Of a stretch of DNA of 64,000 nt, positions 33,406-41,583 are shown one piece after another. A program made the position numbers and the translations under genes. The notes beneath the pieces were generated by a model. That model was not told the DNA's origin. It searched no databases and saw only the letters and a program-made list of their open reading frames with translations. Numbering within the stretch: the first letter of the stretch is position 1; the number at the start of each line of letters is the position of its first letter. This DNA comes from Bacteroides sp. 51. Lineage in GTDB: Bacteria > Bacteroidota > Bacteroidia > Bacteroidales > Bacteroidaceae. The DNA lies in assembly GCF_010500965.1 (NCBI RefSeq), contig NZ_QVMI01000032.1, positions 28,764 to 92,763 of the forward strand. Reading direction: 5' to 3'.

Positions 33406-34707
33406 ATGAAATATTACAGTACTAACAAGCAGGCTCCTATGGCATCTTTGCAGGATGCAGTTGTGAAAGGGCTTGCTTCTGATAAAGGGTTGTTCATGCC
33501 CGAAACGATTAAACCATTACCAAAGGAATTCTTTGACACCATAGAAACTCTTTCTTTTCAGGAAATCGCTTACCGGGTGGCCGATGCCTTCTTTGGCGAA
33601 GATGTTCCTGCCGATGTGTTGAAAGACATTGTTTACGATACATTGAGTTTTGATGCTCCATTGGTGCAGGTAACCGATAATATCTATTCATTGGAATTGT
33701 TCCACGGACCAACGTTGGCGTTTAAAGATGTTGGAGGGCGTTTTATGGCTCGCTTATTAGGATACTTTATTCGTAAACAGGGACAGAAGAATGTCAATGT
33801 GCTGGTGGCTACTTCGGGAGATACCGGAAGTGCCGTAGCCAATGGCTTCTTAGGAGTAGATGGCATTCATGTATATGTGCTGTATCCGAAAGGCAAAGTA
33901 AGTGAGATTCAGGAGAAGCAGTTCACTACATTGGGACAGAATATTACTTCTCTTGAAGTGGATGGTACATTCGATGATTGCCAGGCATTGGTTAAGTCGG
34001 CTTTTATGGATAAAGAGCTGAATGACCACTTGCTGCTTACTTCGGCTAATTCTATAAACGTAGCCCGTTTCCTGCCACAGGCGTTTTACTATTTCTATGC
34101 TTATGCTCAACTCAAAAAGTTAGGTAAGGCAGATGATGTTGTAATGTGCGTGCCTAGTGGTAACTTTGGTAATATCACGGCTGGGTTATTCGGCAAGCAT
34201 ATGGGGTTGCCTATCAGCCGTTTTATTGCTGCTAATAATAAGAACGATATATTCTATCAATACCTACAGACCGGTGTATATAATCCTCGTCCGTCTATCG
34301 CTACTATTGCGAACGCGATGGATGTAGGTGATCCTAGCAACTTTGCCCGTGTACTTGATTTATATAATAATTCGCATGAAGCCATTACAGCCGAGATCAG
34401 CGGAGCGACTTATACCGATGAGCAAATACGTGAAACGGTAAAGAAGGTATACGAAGATACCGGATATCTGCTAGATCCACACGGTGCTTGTGGTTATCGT
34501 GCGTTGGAAGAAGGGCTGAAAGCCGAAGAAACCGGTGTATTCCTGGAAACAGCACATCCAGCTAAGTTCCTGGAAACAGTAGAAACTATTATCGAAGATA
34601 AAGTAGAGATACCGGCTAAATTGCAGGAGTTCATGAAGGGGCAAAAGAAAAGCCTCCCAATGACGAAGGCATTTGAAGACTTTAAAAAATACTTGTTGGG
34701 TTTATAA
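33406..34707 (+). CDS. thrC: Threonine synthase
   Basis: 433 aa. It begins MKYYSTNKQAPMASLQDAVVKGLASDKGLFMPE, the standard N-terminus. The PLP lysine is in FHGPTLAFKDVGGRFMARLL (Lys107). Further PLP-binding blocks are ATSGDTGSAVANG and PSGNFGNITAGL, and DPHGACGYRALEEG is near the end. It converts O-phosphohomoserine to threonine, completing the pathway of the operon. The dispersed palindrome begins 2 bp after its stop and probably forms the transcript end. Confidence 0.96.
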   Translation: MKYYSTNKQAPMASLQDAVVKGLASDKGLFMPETIKPLPKEFFDTIETLSFQEIAYRVADAFFGEDVPADVLKDIVYDTLSFDAPLVQVTDNIYSLELFHGPTLAFKDVGGRFMARLLGYFIRKQGQKNVNVLVATSGDTGSAVANGFLGVDGIHVYVLYPKGKVSEIQEKQFTTLGQNITSLEVDGTFDDCQALVKSAFMDKELNDHLLLTSANSINVARFLPQAFYYFYAYAQLKKLGKADDVVMCVPSGNFGNITAGLFGKHMGLPISRFIAANNKNDIFYQYLQTGVYNPRPSIATIANAMDVGDPSNFARVLDLYNNSHEAITAEISGATYTDEQIRETVKKVYEDTGYLLDPHGACGYRALEEGLKAEETGVFLETAHPAKFLETVETIIEDKVEIPAKLQEFMKGQKKSLPMTKAFEDFKKYLLGL

Positions 34708-34708
34708 T

Positions 34709-34733
34709 TGTAGGGGCGGTTCGCGAACCGCCC
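34709..34733. repeat. Dispersed palindrome copy between thrC and S41 peptidase
   Basis: GGGCGGTTCGCGAACCGCCC core with left TGTAGG flank only, starting 2 bp after the thrC stop and 12 bp before the convergent peptidase stop. The position fits a two-way terminator. Confidence 0.88.
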
Positions 34734-34744
34734 TCTTAGTTATA

Positions 34745-36193
34745 TCATTCGTTTATTATCACTCCATTCGTAGCTCTACGATCTATAGACTGGATGGATG
34801 CTTTCTTATAAACAGCTTGATTTGAAGATGAAGCACTACTGCGAGTTGTGATACTCTTTCCATCAATCAAACTAATCGCAGCATTCAATAATCGCTCTTC
34901 GGGATCTCCAAGCGGTAACATTTCAAGTATATCAACATATCCGTCACCTCTTGGCTTGAAAGCTTCATTCATCTCATAATCAGGTGAAAACCCATTGGCA
35001 TAATCTGTAAAATCAACAGAGTTATATATCTGACAAGTAATAGGATGCATTTTCCACAATTTGTCATCACTTGTATATGGATTTGAACCTACATTTTTTC
35101 CTTCTGTTTGCTCTCCAATGAGTATAACATTCTTATCACCCATGTGAGGGCGTAGTGAATTAATTACCATCTCCGATGCAGAGGCACTGATACTACTCAC
35201 TAATACATATATCTTTTCCATATTTAAATTCTGACCACCAGGCGCTAATGTTGTTTTTGTTACCTCAATAGGAGATGTACCAGACTTTTTGTCGTTGTAT
35301 TTTAAATAGCCGAAAGATTTACCAAGAGCTGTTTCAGGAGCAAGTATTGCACATAATAGTCTGGCAGAGGTAAGTAATCCGCCATTGTTATATCGCAAAT
35401 CCAATACAAATTCATCTACTCCTTTGAGTCGTGCAGAAATTGTACGGAGTTCATTGTCATATGACTTATCCTTTTCGTCTTTCCCATCAGTAAAGTGGTT
35501 GTATACCAAATAACCAACTTTCTTATTTTTTACAGGGCTGGTTATTATATCATAATGAAAGACCGGATTGTCTTCTACCGGGCATGCAGATTCTACTTCA
35601 ACATCCTTAGGATTAATAAACTTATTCGCTGTCGGATCGAATTCTACAATAGTAAGCGTACATTCTTCACTCCCATATAAAGAACGGTAATTACTGTTGG
35701 TTAGAGGGGCATTGTTTATTTTTGATATCCAATTTCCTCTTTTCAGATTAGCATCTGATGCAGGAGTATTAGGAAGTACGTATTGAATCAGTGCTCGTAC
35801 TTCATCGCCATAATTTACACCTGTAAACTCAAAACCATATGAATAATCAGTTTGAATTGAACTTCGTGTATCCTTGGATAAATCCTCAATAGATGAATAG
35901 AAATAATGACCGGTTGTTTTTTCATCTATTTTATAATCCTTTCCATCCTTCTCAGATAATAATGACATGAAGAAGTCTTCAGGCTTTACATCCTTATATT
36001 TTAGTTTACTAGCTTCCGGAATATCCTTATACCAATAATATTCCTTTCTCATCGTGTCTTCTATCCATTTCTGGATGTCGGTGCGTTCGTTCTTTTCTCC
36101 ACCATCGTTTCCCCCGGGTTCATTATCGTCATCGCTACATGCGCTTGCCAACAGGGCGATAAACAGGAAAAATACATACTTTGTGAACTTCAT
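34745..36193 (-). CDS. S41-family (C-terminal processing) peptidase lipoprotein
   Basis: 482 aa from ATG 36193; the 47 codons upstream are open but unlike a signal. MKFTKYVFFLFIALLASAC gives a lipobox at Cys19, followed by an acidic linker DDDNEPGGNDGG, which often directs surface export in Bacteroidales. Residues about 55-110 are an N-terminal helical domain. A PDZ domain follows (YSYGFEFTGVNYGDEVRALI and NTPASDANLKRGNWISKIN). The S41 core has ELRTISARLKGVDEFVLDLR, the catalytic Ser in SSISASASEMVIN, and the Lys in GEQTEGKNVG. It probably cleaves C-terminal regions of exported proteins. It appears monocistronic, and its 3' end faces thrC. Confidence 0.9.
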   Translation of the reverse strand: MKFTKYVFFLFIALLASACSDDDNEPGGNDGGEKNERTDIQKWIEDTMRKEYYWYKDIPEASKLKYKDVKPEDFFMSLLSEKDGKDYKIDEKTTGHYFYSSIEDLSKDTRSSIQTDYSYGFEFTGVNYGDEVRALIQYVLPNTPASDANLKRGNWISKINNAPLTNSNYRSLYGSEECTLTIVEFDPTANKFINPKDVEVESACPVEDNPVFHYDIITSPVKNKKVGYLVYNHFTDGKDEKDKSYDNELRTISARLKGVDEFVLDLRYNNGGLLTSARLLCAILAPETALGKSFGYLKYNDKKSGTSPIEVTKTTLAPGGQNLNMEKIYVLVSSISASASEMVINSLRPHMGDKNVILIGEQTEGKNVGSNPYTSDDKLWKMHPITCQIYNSVDFTDYANGFSPDYEMNEAFKPRGDGYVDILEMLPLGDPEERLLNAAISLIDGKSITTRSSASSSNQAVYKKASIQSIDRRATNGVIINE

Positions 36194-36472
36194 ATCTTTG
36201 TTATTTGCTGTGTAATACATGCAAATATACGAATTAGAACTTTCAATTATCCTTCTTCTTTTATATATTTGCATGATAATTAACAAACATCGTACATGCA
36301 TCAGAATCGTAATTTCGTTTATTTTGTGTAGCATTTGGGTTTGGCCTATACTCTAAACCTTGGTTTGGGGCTATGCCTTGAACATTTCTCCCTTTATCTT
36401 TTTATTAGTAAAAGCGGATGAATGCAGTGATGCATTTCGTCCCGGTGTTTAAATCTTCAAGTTGAAATTACG

Positions 36473-37684
36473 ATGAATAACTGGAAAAAAGTATTCGCTA
36501 TTATATGGACAGGTCAGCTGTTCTCCATCCTCAGTAGTTCTATTGTTGGATTCGCTATTATCATTTGGTTAAGCATTAAAACAGAGTCGGCCGAAGTGCT
36601 TGCACTGTCTACTATGGCGGCATTGTTGCCGCAATCGGTGTTGGGATTGGTGTCGGGTGTGTTTGTTGACCGTTGGAACCGGAAACTCACCATGATCCTT
36701 TCCGACTCGTTTATTGCTATTTGTACTTTACTGCTGGCTATCTTGTTCTTTGTGGGAACGGCAGAGATATGGCATATCTATCTACTACTCTCTTTTCGTT
36801 CTTTTGGATCGGCATTTCACTCGCCGGCTATGCAAGCATCCATTCCTTTGTTAGCACCAGCAAATCAGTTGACACGGATTGCCGGTATTAATCAGGTCAT
36901 TTATTCGGTATGCAATATTGCCGGACCCGCATTGGGGGCGTTGTTAATTGGGATTATGGATATCAGTTATATCCTGTTGTTGGATGTGGCTGGAGCTGCT
37001 ATTGCATGTACCTCTTTACTGTTTGTATCCATCCCCGATCCGGAAAAGAAAGAAAAAACAAAACTGAATATACTGAAAGACCTGAAAGAGGCGTATTATG
37101 GTGTGCGTCAGATCAAAGGTTTGCCCACTCTGATCATACTATGTGTAATGGCGACTTTTGTGATTATGCCTGTTAGTGCACTGTTCCCTCTAATGACATT
37201 AAAACATTTCTCGGGTGGCGCCTTCCAAATGAGTATTGTGGAAGTAGGCTGGGGAGTGGGTATGCTTATTGGTGGAGGAATCATGGGAATCTTTTCTATC
37301 AGAACCAATAAGGTGCTACTGGTTAACGCTATGTATATTATCCTTGGAGCGAGCTTTTTCTTATCGGGATTACTTCCGGCTAATGGATTCTGGTGGTTTG
37401 TCTTCCTAACAGGAGTAGGCGGCATGGCGGGCAGTATTTATAATGCCTCTTTTATATCGGTTATCCAGACACGTGTTGCTCCGGATATTCTGGGCCGCGT
37501 ATTTTCGGTCTTTGGAAGTGTGAATATGTTGCCCGCTATGCTTGGTTTGCTTGGAACCGGATATGTTGCCGATTTAATAGGCCTTGATCATTCGTTTTTG
37601 ATCTCGGGAGGGATTGTTTGCCTAATTGGGATTGTTTCCTATTTCTATCCGTCGATGCTGGCGTTGGGGAAGAATGAAGTATGA
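36473..37684 (+). CDS. MFS transporter (MFS_3-type efflux)
   Basis: 403 aa, about 12 hydrophobic segments. The inter-TM2-3 loop reads GVFVDRWNRKLTMILSDS, the usual MFS motif A region (G-x-x-x-D-R-x-x-R-K). VISVIQTRVAPDILGRVFSVFGSV near the C-terminus is typical of MFS_3/enterobactin exporter-like proteins. The substrate is unknown; an antimicrobial or siderophore export role is common in this group. It appears monocistronic, followed by a dispersed palindrome and the convergent thiamin operon. The upstream region 36194-36472 shows nothing recognisable. Confidence 0.85.
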   Translation: MNNWKKVFAIIWTGQLFSILSSSIVGFAIIIWLSIKTESAEVLALSTMAALLPQSVLGLVSGVFVDRWNRKLTMILSDSFIAICTLLLAILFFVGTAEIWHIYLLLSFRSFGSAFHSPAMQASIPLLAPANQLTRIAGINQVIYSVCNIAGPALGALLIGIMDISYILLLDVAGAAIACTSLLFVSIPDPEKKEKTKLNILKDLKEAYYGVRQIKGLPTLIILCVMATFVIMPVSALFPLMTLKHFSGGAFQMSIVEVGWGVGMLIGGGIMGIFSIRTNKVLLVNAMYIILGASFFLSGLLPANGFWWFVFLTGVGGMAGSIYNASFISVIQTRVAPDILGRVFSVFGSVNMLPAMLGLLGTGYVADLIGLDHSFLISGGIVCLIGIVSYFYPSMLALGKNEV

Positions 37685-37708
37685 TGAAAATATGCTCTTT
37701 CGTGCATT

Positions 37709-37732
37709 GGGCGGTTCACGAACCGCCCCTAC
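37709..37732. repeat. Dispersed palindrome copy between MFS and thiamin operon
   Basis: GGGCGGTTCACGAACCGCCC with CTAC flank on the right only. The central CG of the core is CA here, one mismatch. It lies 24 bp after the MFS stop and 6 bp before the convergent ThiN stop. Confidence 0.85.
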
Positions 37733-37738
37733 GGCTAA

Positions 37739-38389
37739 CTAATATGCCCGGTATACCAGGGTTTTGTCTCTGACAAGTAAAGTGAAAGGATTGGTATTCG
37801 CTACATTCAATGTGCCTTGCCACCAATTAGTGAATGTAGAAAGCGGATATTTAAGGCCACGGCCTCTCAACGGTTGAGCTTTGAGCGATATAACCGATAC
37901 AGGCTGTCCGGCATAAGCTTCAAAGATAGAATCAATTTTGATAGGATTGAATACACCATAATCTGTGATGATCATTACGTCATCGAGCATATCCATGTAA
38001 TCAAGTAGCAGGCTGATGTTTCCGATGGCATGATCTTCACGCTTTCCGGTTGCCCCTACAATGTAAACGGTTCTCATGCGTTGCGAGATACAATAATCGA
38101 CAGCTTTTGTCAAATCATTGGTTTCAGGATCTGAAGAGTAATAAATGATATTGGCAAATCTGGCTTTGTTCTCCGGGGTAAGCGAGTCACCATCACCTAC
38201 AATGATATTTGGAATAAATCCCTGATTAACATATTCATTTGTAGCACCGTCACAACAAATTACATGCTTGGCATTCTTCAGTAAAGTCAGCGGAAGCGGA
38301 TGAGTCGGGAAGTTTCCATTGGCTAAAATTACAGCATCGGGAATTGAATTCTCCGTAGGCATAGGATAATATCTTAGATTTTTGCGCAT
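37739..38389 (-). CDS. Thiamin pyrophosphokinase
   Basis: 216 aa; the start could also be MPTENSIPDAVILANG nine codons in. Characteristic blocks: VICCDGATNEYV, NIIVGDGDSLTPE (nucleotide and Mg binding), SSDPETNDLTKAVDYC, and GATGKREDHAIGNISLL. It converts thiamin plus ATP into thiamin diphosphate. It is the third gene of a TPP-riboswitch-controlled salvage operon with a TonB receptor and a PnuT transporter, the arrangement described for Bacteroidetes as omr1-pnuT-tnr3. Spacing to pnuT is 10 bp. Confidence 0.92.
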   Translation of the reverse strand: MRKNLRYYPMPTENSIPDAVILANGNFPTHPLPLTLLKNAKHVICCDGATNEYVNQGFIPNIIVGDGDSLTPENKARFANIIYYSSDPETNDLTKAVDYCISQRMRTVYIVGATGKREDHAIGNISLLLDYMDMLDDVMIITDYGVFNPIKIDSIFEAYAGQPVSVISLKAQPLRGRGLKYPLSTFTNWWQGTLNVANTNPFTLLVRDKTLVYRAY

Positions 38390-38399
38390 ACTTATTCAT

Positions 38400-38972
38400 T
38401 TATGCAGACTGCTTCTGCATGATTTGCTTCCATTTTAAGTAGCCAAAGATAGCGATAATTGTATAAAGGGCGTATAGCCCTGCTGTGAAATTTAACTCTT
38501 TATAAACATATAACCCCGAACTGACAATGTCTACCCCAATCCATACAAGCCACTGTTCTACATACTTGCGTGCAAGCATCCACATACCAATAATGCTTAA
38601 TGCTGTAGTGAAACTGTCCAACCAGGGTACGGTGCTGTCTGTGAAGGAGATCAGTATCCATGCGATGGCGAAAAAGGCGACAAGGAAAACTATGGTAAGA
38701 GGCAGGATTACCTTCGAGGGAGTATGTGTGATGGGAAGCTCTCCCTTCGCATGTTTCTTACCTCCAAACGTCCAGAATACCCATCCGTATATAGCCGCTA
38801 ATAGATAGTATATGTTAATTCCCGTATCTGCATATAGTCCGGCTTCGTAATATACAAATATGTAGATAGCCGGCATAATAATGCTGGCTATCCATAAGTG
38901 GATACTGGCTTTATATTCTAACCATAGGTAGATTAAGCCTACGAATGTGCCTAGTATTTCGAGGTAGTCCAT
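38400..38972 (-). CDS. pnuT: PnuC-family transporter, thiamin-specific type (PnuT)
   Basis: 190 aa with about seven hydrophobic segments (IASIIMPAIYIFVYY, YLLAAIYGWVFWTFGG, WLDSFTTALSIIGMWMLARK, WLVWIGVDIVSSGLYVYKEL). These match the PnuC superfamily, including the WxxW-like and conserved Trp/Asp blocks. PnuC members take up vitamins by facilitated diffusion followed by phosphorylation. Next to a thiamin pyrophosphokinase and behind a TPP riboswitch, the substrate is thiamin. The start codon directly abuts the receptor gene stop (38973). Confidence 0.9.
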   Translation of the reverse strand: MDYLEILGTFVGLIYLWLEYKASIHLWIASIIMPAIYIFVYYEAGLYADTGINIYYLLAAIYGWVFWTFGGKKHAKGELPITHTPSKVILPLTIVFLVAFFAIAWILISFTDSTVPWLDSFTTALSIIGMWMLARKYVEQWLVWIGVDIVSSGLYVYKELNFTAGLYALYTIIAIFGYLKWKQIMQKQSA

Positions 38973-41255
38973 TTAGAATTTTAATGCAATGTTGAATAAA
39001 ACATTCGTCCCTGCCATCGGGTAATAACGCGGATCATTATAGATCGTGGCATTTCCCACTTTATTACCTTCTGCATCTGTTTCGTATACGGCGGCTGTTT
39101 GTGAATAGCCGTTTGTTTCGTACTTCTTATTGAAGATGTTGTACACGGTAGCGCCTACTGTTACTCCTTTGGTGTATGGAACATTAAAAGTATAACCGGC
39201 ATGCAGGTGACTAACAAAATAAGCATCCAAAGAGTTCTCCTTAACACCCGCATTATCCAGATATTGGCGGCTCACGTATTGCGATTGGAAAGAGGCTTCC
39301 CATCCTTTGTGGCTGAAACTGATGAGGCTTCCCGCCATGAATGAGGGAGAAAAGGCGATAGGCGTTGTTCCTAGTTCGCGTGCTGTTTGTGTATATAACT
39401 CATCCCATGATTCATTATAATCACTAACGTATTCTACATAATTCTTTATGCGGTTCTTGCTCCAGGTAGCGTTTACATCCCAACGGAGCCAGGGGGTTAT
39501 CTTGGCTCCGGCGGTCAGTTCAAGTCCCATGCGGTAGCTATCTTTTACGTTTTCCGCCATCGGTTCGCCAATTTCGTTAAGTCTGCCGTTCAGTACAAGC
39601 TGATCGGTATAGTCCATGTAGTACAGGTTGGCTCCGGCGGTGAAGCACTTGCCCCGGTAGGTGTATCCCAGTTCATAGTCGAACATCTTCTCGGGTTTGG
39701 GGAATTTGGTGAAACCTCCATCGGTGTAGTTATTACGACTAGGCTCTTTTTGTGCTACGCCAAAAGAGGCGTATGCGCTGTTCGAGCGGTTAATCTGCCA
39801 GAACAGTCCGGCTTTGGGGTTGAAGAAATTGAAGTCCTCGTTGATATCCAAACGTTGGAGCTTGTCGTAACCCTCACGGAAGTCCCACTTATCGTTGTTG
39901 CCGTTGATTTTGTATTTGATATAACGGTATTGCATATCTGCATATAGGTTGACTCCGCTGCCCAGGTCGTAGTTTGCTTTGGCGTAGATATTGCCATCGG
40001 TCTTTCTGCCGGTGTTGCGGTAGTATTCATGATCGGCAGCCAGATCGCCGATATAGTTTTTTACCCAGAGCACTTTACCATAGTGGTCGTTGGTGTAATA
40101 GTTCAATCCTCCTCCAACGGATGCGTCCAGGCGATTGGTTCTGTAGTTGAATGAGAACACACCACCGCCGAAATCGCTTTCAACAAGTTTCTGGCGGACA
40201 AGATTGCTTTTCTTATATGTAACGCCTTCAATTGTATAAGGAGTTAAGCCGTATTCTTTCAATGTTCTTCCGTTCTTATATTCCTGATAATAGCCGTATC
40301 CATCGGTATAATGCAGGGCTACATTCATGTTCCACTCGGGCGAGAAGGTATGGTTAACCAAGAGTTGATAATGGGTTTGGCGGTAATTATCCATCTGGTC
40401 GTCGTAGAAGCCAATTGTTTTTGCATCTTCTGCATCTTCATTGCCCTCTTTTATTTTCCCGTTCGGATTATAGCGGCGGTTGGTTTTCAGCATATCCTTG
40501 CTTATTCCATCCCAGGCGTGGTAGGTTTGTTCTTTTCCTCCGAAGGTGATTAGTTTTACTGAGGTGTTTTCACCGTAGTAGCCTCCTTGCAGGAAATAAG
40601 ATTTTAGGTCGGATGTGGCTCTGTCGCGGTAGCCATCGCTCTGGATGTTTGAAACCCGGGCATCGAATGCCCAATGGTTATGTAATAGTCCGGTTCCTAC
40701 TTTAAACGTTTCTTTATTCGTATTGAAGGAGCCATACGAACCGGATACTTCTGCATAGGCTTTCGACGGAATTCCTTGTGTACGCATATTGATTGAAGCG
40801 CCGAATGCCCCGGCTCCATTGGTCGATGTTCCCGCGCCGCGTTGTATCTGCATATCTTCCAGAGAAGAGGCGATGTCCGGGGTATTCACCCAATAAATAG
40901 AATGACTTTCGGCATCGTTCATCGGTATGCCGTTGGTGGTGATGTTGATGCGGGTGGCATCTGTTCCGCGGACACGGATGCTGGTGTAGCCCACTCCGCT
41001 ACCGGCATCGGATGTGGTAAGTACCGAGGGGGTAGAGGTGAGTAGGAACGGGATATCCAGTCCGAAGTTTTGTTTGTTAATTTGTTCTTTGTTCACATCG
41101 GTAAAAGCTACCGGTGTTTTGGATGTAGCACGGGTGGATACAATTTGTACTTCTTCGAGTGCAACGTACTGTAAACTGTCTTTAGGCGCGCTTTGTGCAA
41201 ATGCAGCGGTTCCGGCACTTAACATGCCGACCAGCATTATGGCTTTCCTTTTCAT
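38973..41255 (-). CDS. TonB-dependent outer membrane receptor for thiamin
   Basis: 760 aa. Signal peptide MKRKAIMLVGMLSAGTAAFA. A TonB-box-like EEVQIVSTRATSKTPVAF leads into a plug with IRVRGTDATRINITTNGIPM and IQRGAGTSTNGAGAFGASIN. The barrel ends in NVLFNIALKF. Specificity is inferred from the TPP riboswitch about 50 bp upstream and from co-transcription with pnuT and thiamin pyrophosphokinase. It would take thiamin or thiamin phosphates across the outer membrane using TonB energy. Confidence 0.92.
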   Translation of the reverse strand: MKRKAIMLVGMLSAGTAAFAQSAPKDSLQYVALEEVQIVSTRATSKTPVAFTDVNKEQINKQNFGLDIPFLLTSTPSVLTTSDAGSGVGYTSIRVRGTDATRINITTNGIPMNDAESHSIYWVNTPDIASSLEDMQIQRGAGTSTNGAGAFGASINMRTQGIPSKAYAEVSGSYGSFNTNKETFKVGTGLLHNHWAFDARVSNIQSDGYRDRATSDLKSYFLQGGYYGENTSVKLITFGGKEQTYHAWDGISKDMLKTNRRYNPNGKIKEGNEDAEDAKTIGFYDDQMDNYRQTHYQLLVNHTFSPEWNMNVALHYTDGYGYYQEYKNGRTLKEYGLTPYTIEGVTYKKSNLVRQKLVESDFGGGVFSFNYRTNRLDASVGGGLNYYTNDHYGKVLWVKNYIGDLAADHEYYRNTGRKTDGNIYAKANYDLGSGVNLYADMQYRYIKYKINGNNDKWDFREGYDKLQRLDINEDFNFFNPKAGLFWQINRSNSAYASFGVAQKEPSRNNYTDGGFTKFPKPEKMFDYELGYTYRGKCFTAGANLYYMDYTDQLVLNGRLNEIGEPMAENVKDSYRMGLELTAGAKITPWLRWDVNATWSKNRIKNYVEYVSDYNESWDELYTQTARELGTTPIAFSPSFMAGSLISFSHKGWEASFQSQYVSRQYLDNAGVKENSLDAYFVSHLHAGYTFNVPYTKGVTVGATVYNIFNKKYETNGYSQTAAVYETDAEGNKVGNATIYNDPRYYPMAGTNVLFNIALKF

Positions 41256-41308
41256 TTTCTTCGAATGCTTTTATTTGGTTAAACAGAAAAGGGGTACTTT
41301 TCTATATC

Positions 41309-41385
41309 TTCCCTCCGCCGGCATTACCCGGATCAGGTCAATGGGTATGTTCTCAGCCCGTCATGTTGGGGCACCCCTGTGTGAG
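41309..41385 (-). promoter_or_regulatory. TPP riboswitch (THI element)
   Basis: On the minus strand the sequence reads CTCACACAGGGGTGCCCC, then GGGCTGAGAACATACCC, then TTGACCTGATCCGGGTAATG and CCGGCGGAGGGAAG. The CTGAGA and CCTGATC...GGGTAATGCCGGCG boxes are the invariant TPP-binding core. It precedes the thiamin receptor by about 53 nt, so translational or transcriptional repression by TPP of the three-gene operon is expected. Confidence 0.96.
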
Positions 41386-41464
41386 AATTTCGTGGTGCAA
41401 AAGTAGACAATATAAATGGAGCAGCAAAGGAAAATGTCCAAAAGTGCCGTAAGGGCGTTTTTAC

Positions 41465-41546
41465 GTTTGCAGCAAACATCAACTTGCGTTTGCTGCAAAG
41501 ACAACATTGCGTTTGCTGCAAACGTAAGTTGGTGTTTGCTGCAAAC
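41465..41546. repeat. Four-word GTTTGC-W-GCAAAC array with 23-bp period
   Basis: Thirteen-base palindromic words start at 41465, 41488, 41511 and 41534, exactly 23 bp apart (second word ends AAAG instead of AAAC). Spacers one and three are reverse complements at 8 of 10 positions. It lies 38 bp beyond the GH127 stop and about 80 bp upstream of the riboswitch, between same-strand genes. The word is unique in the window. Confidence 0.9.
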
Positions 41547-41583
41547 GCAAAATGGAATGTCGGAGATTTATATATACTAATAC

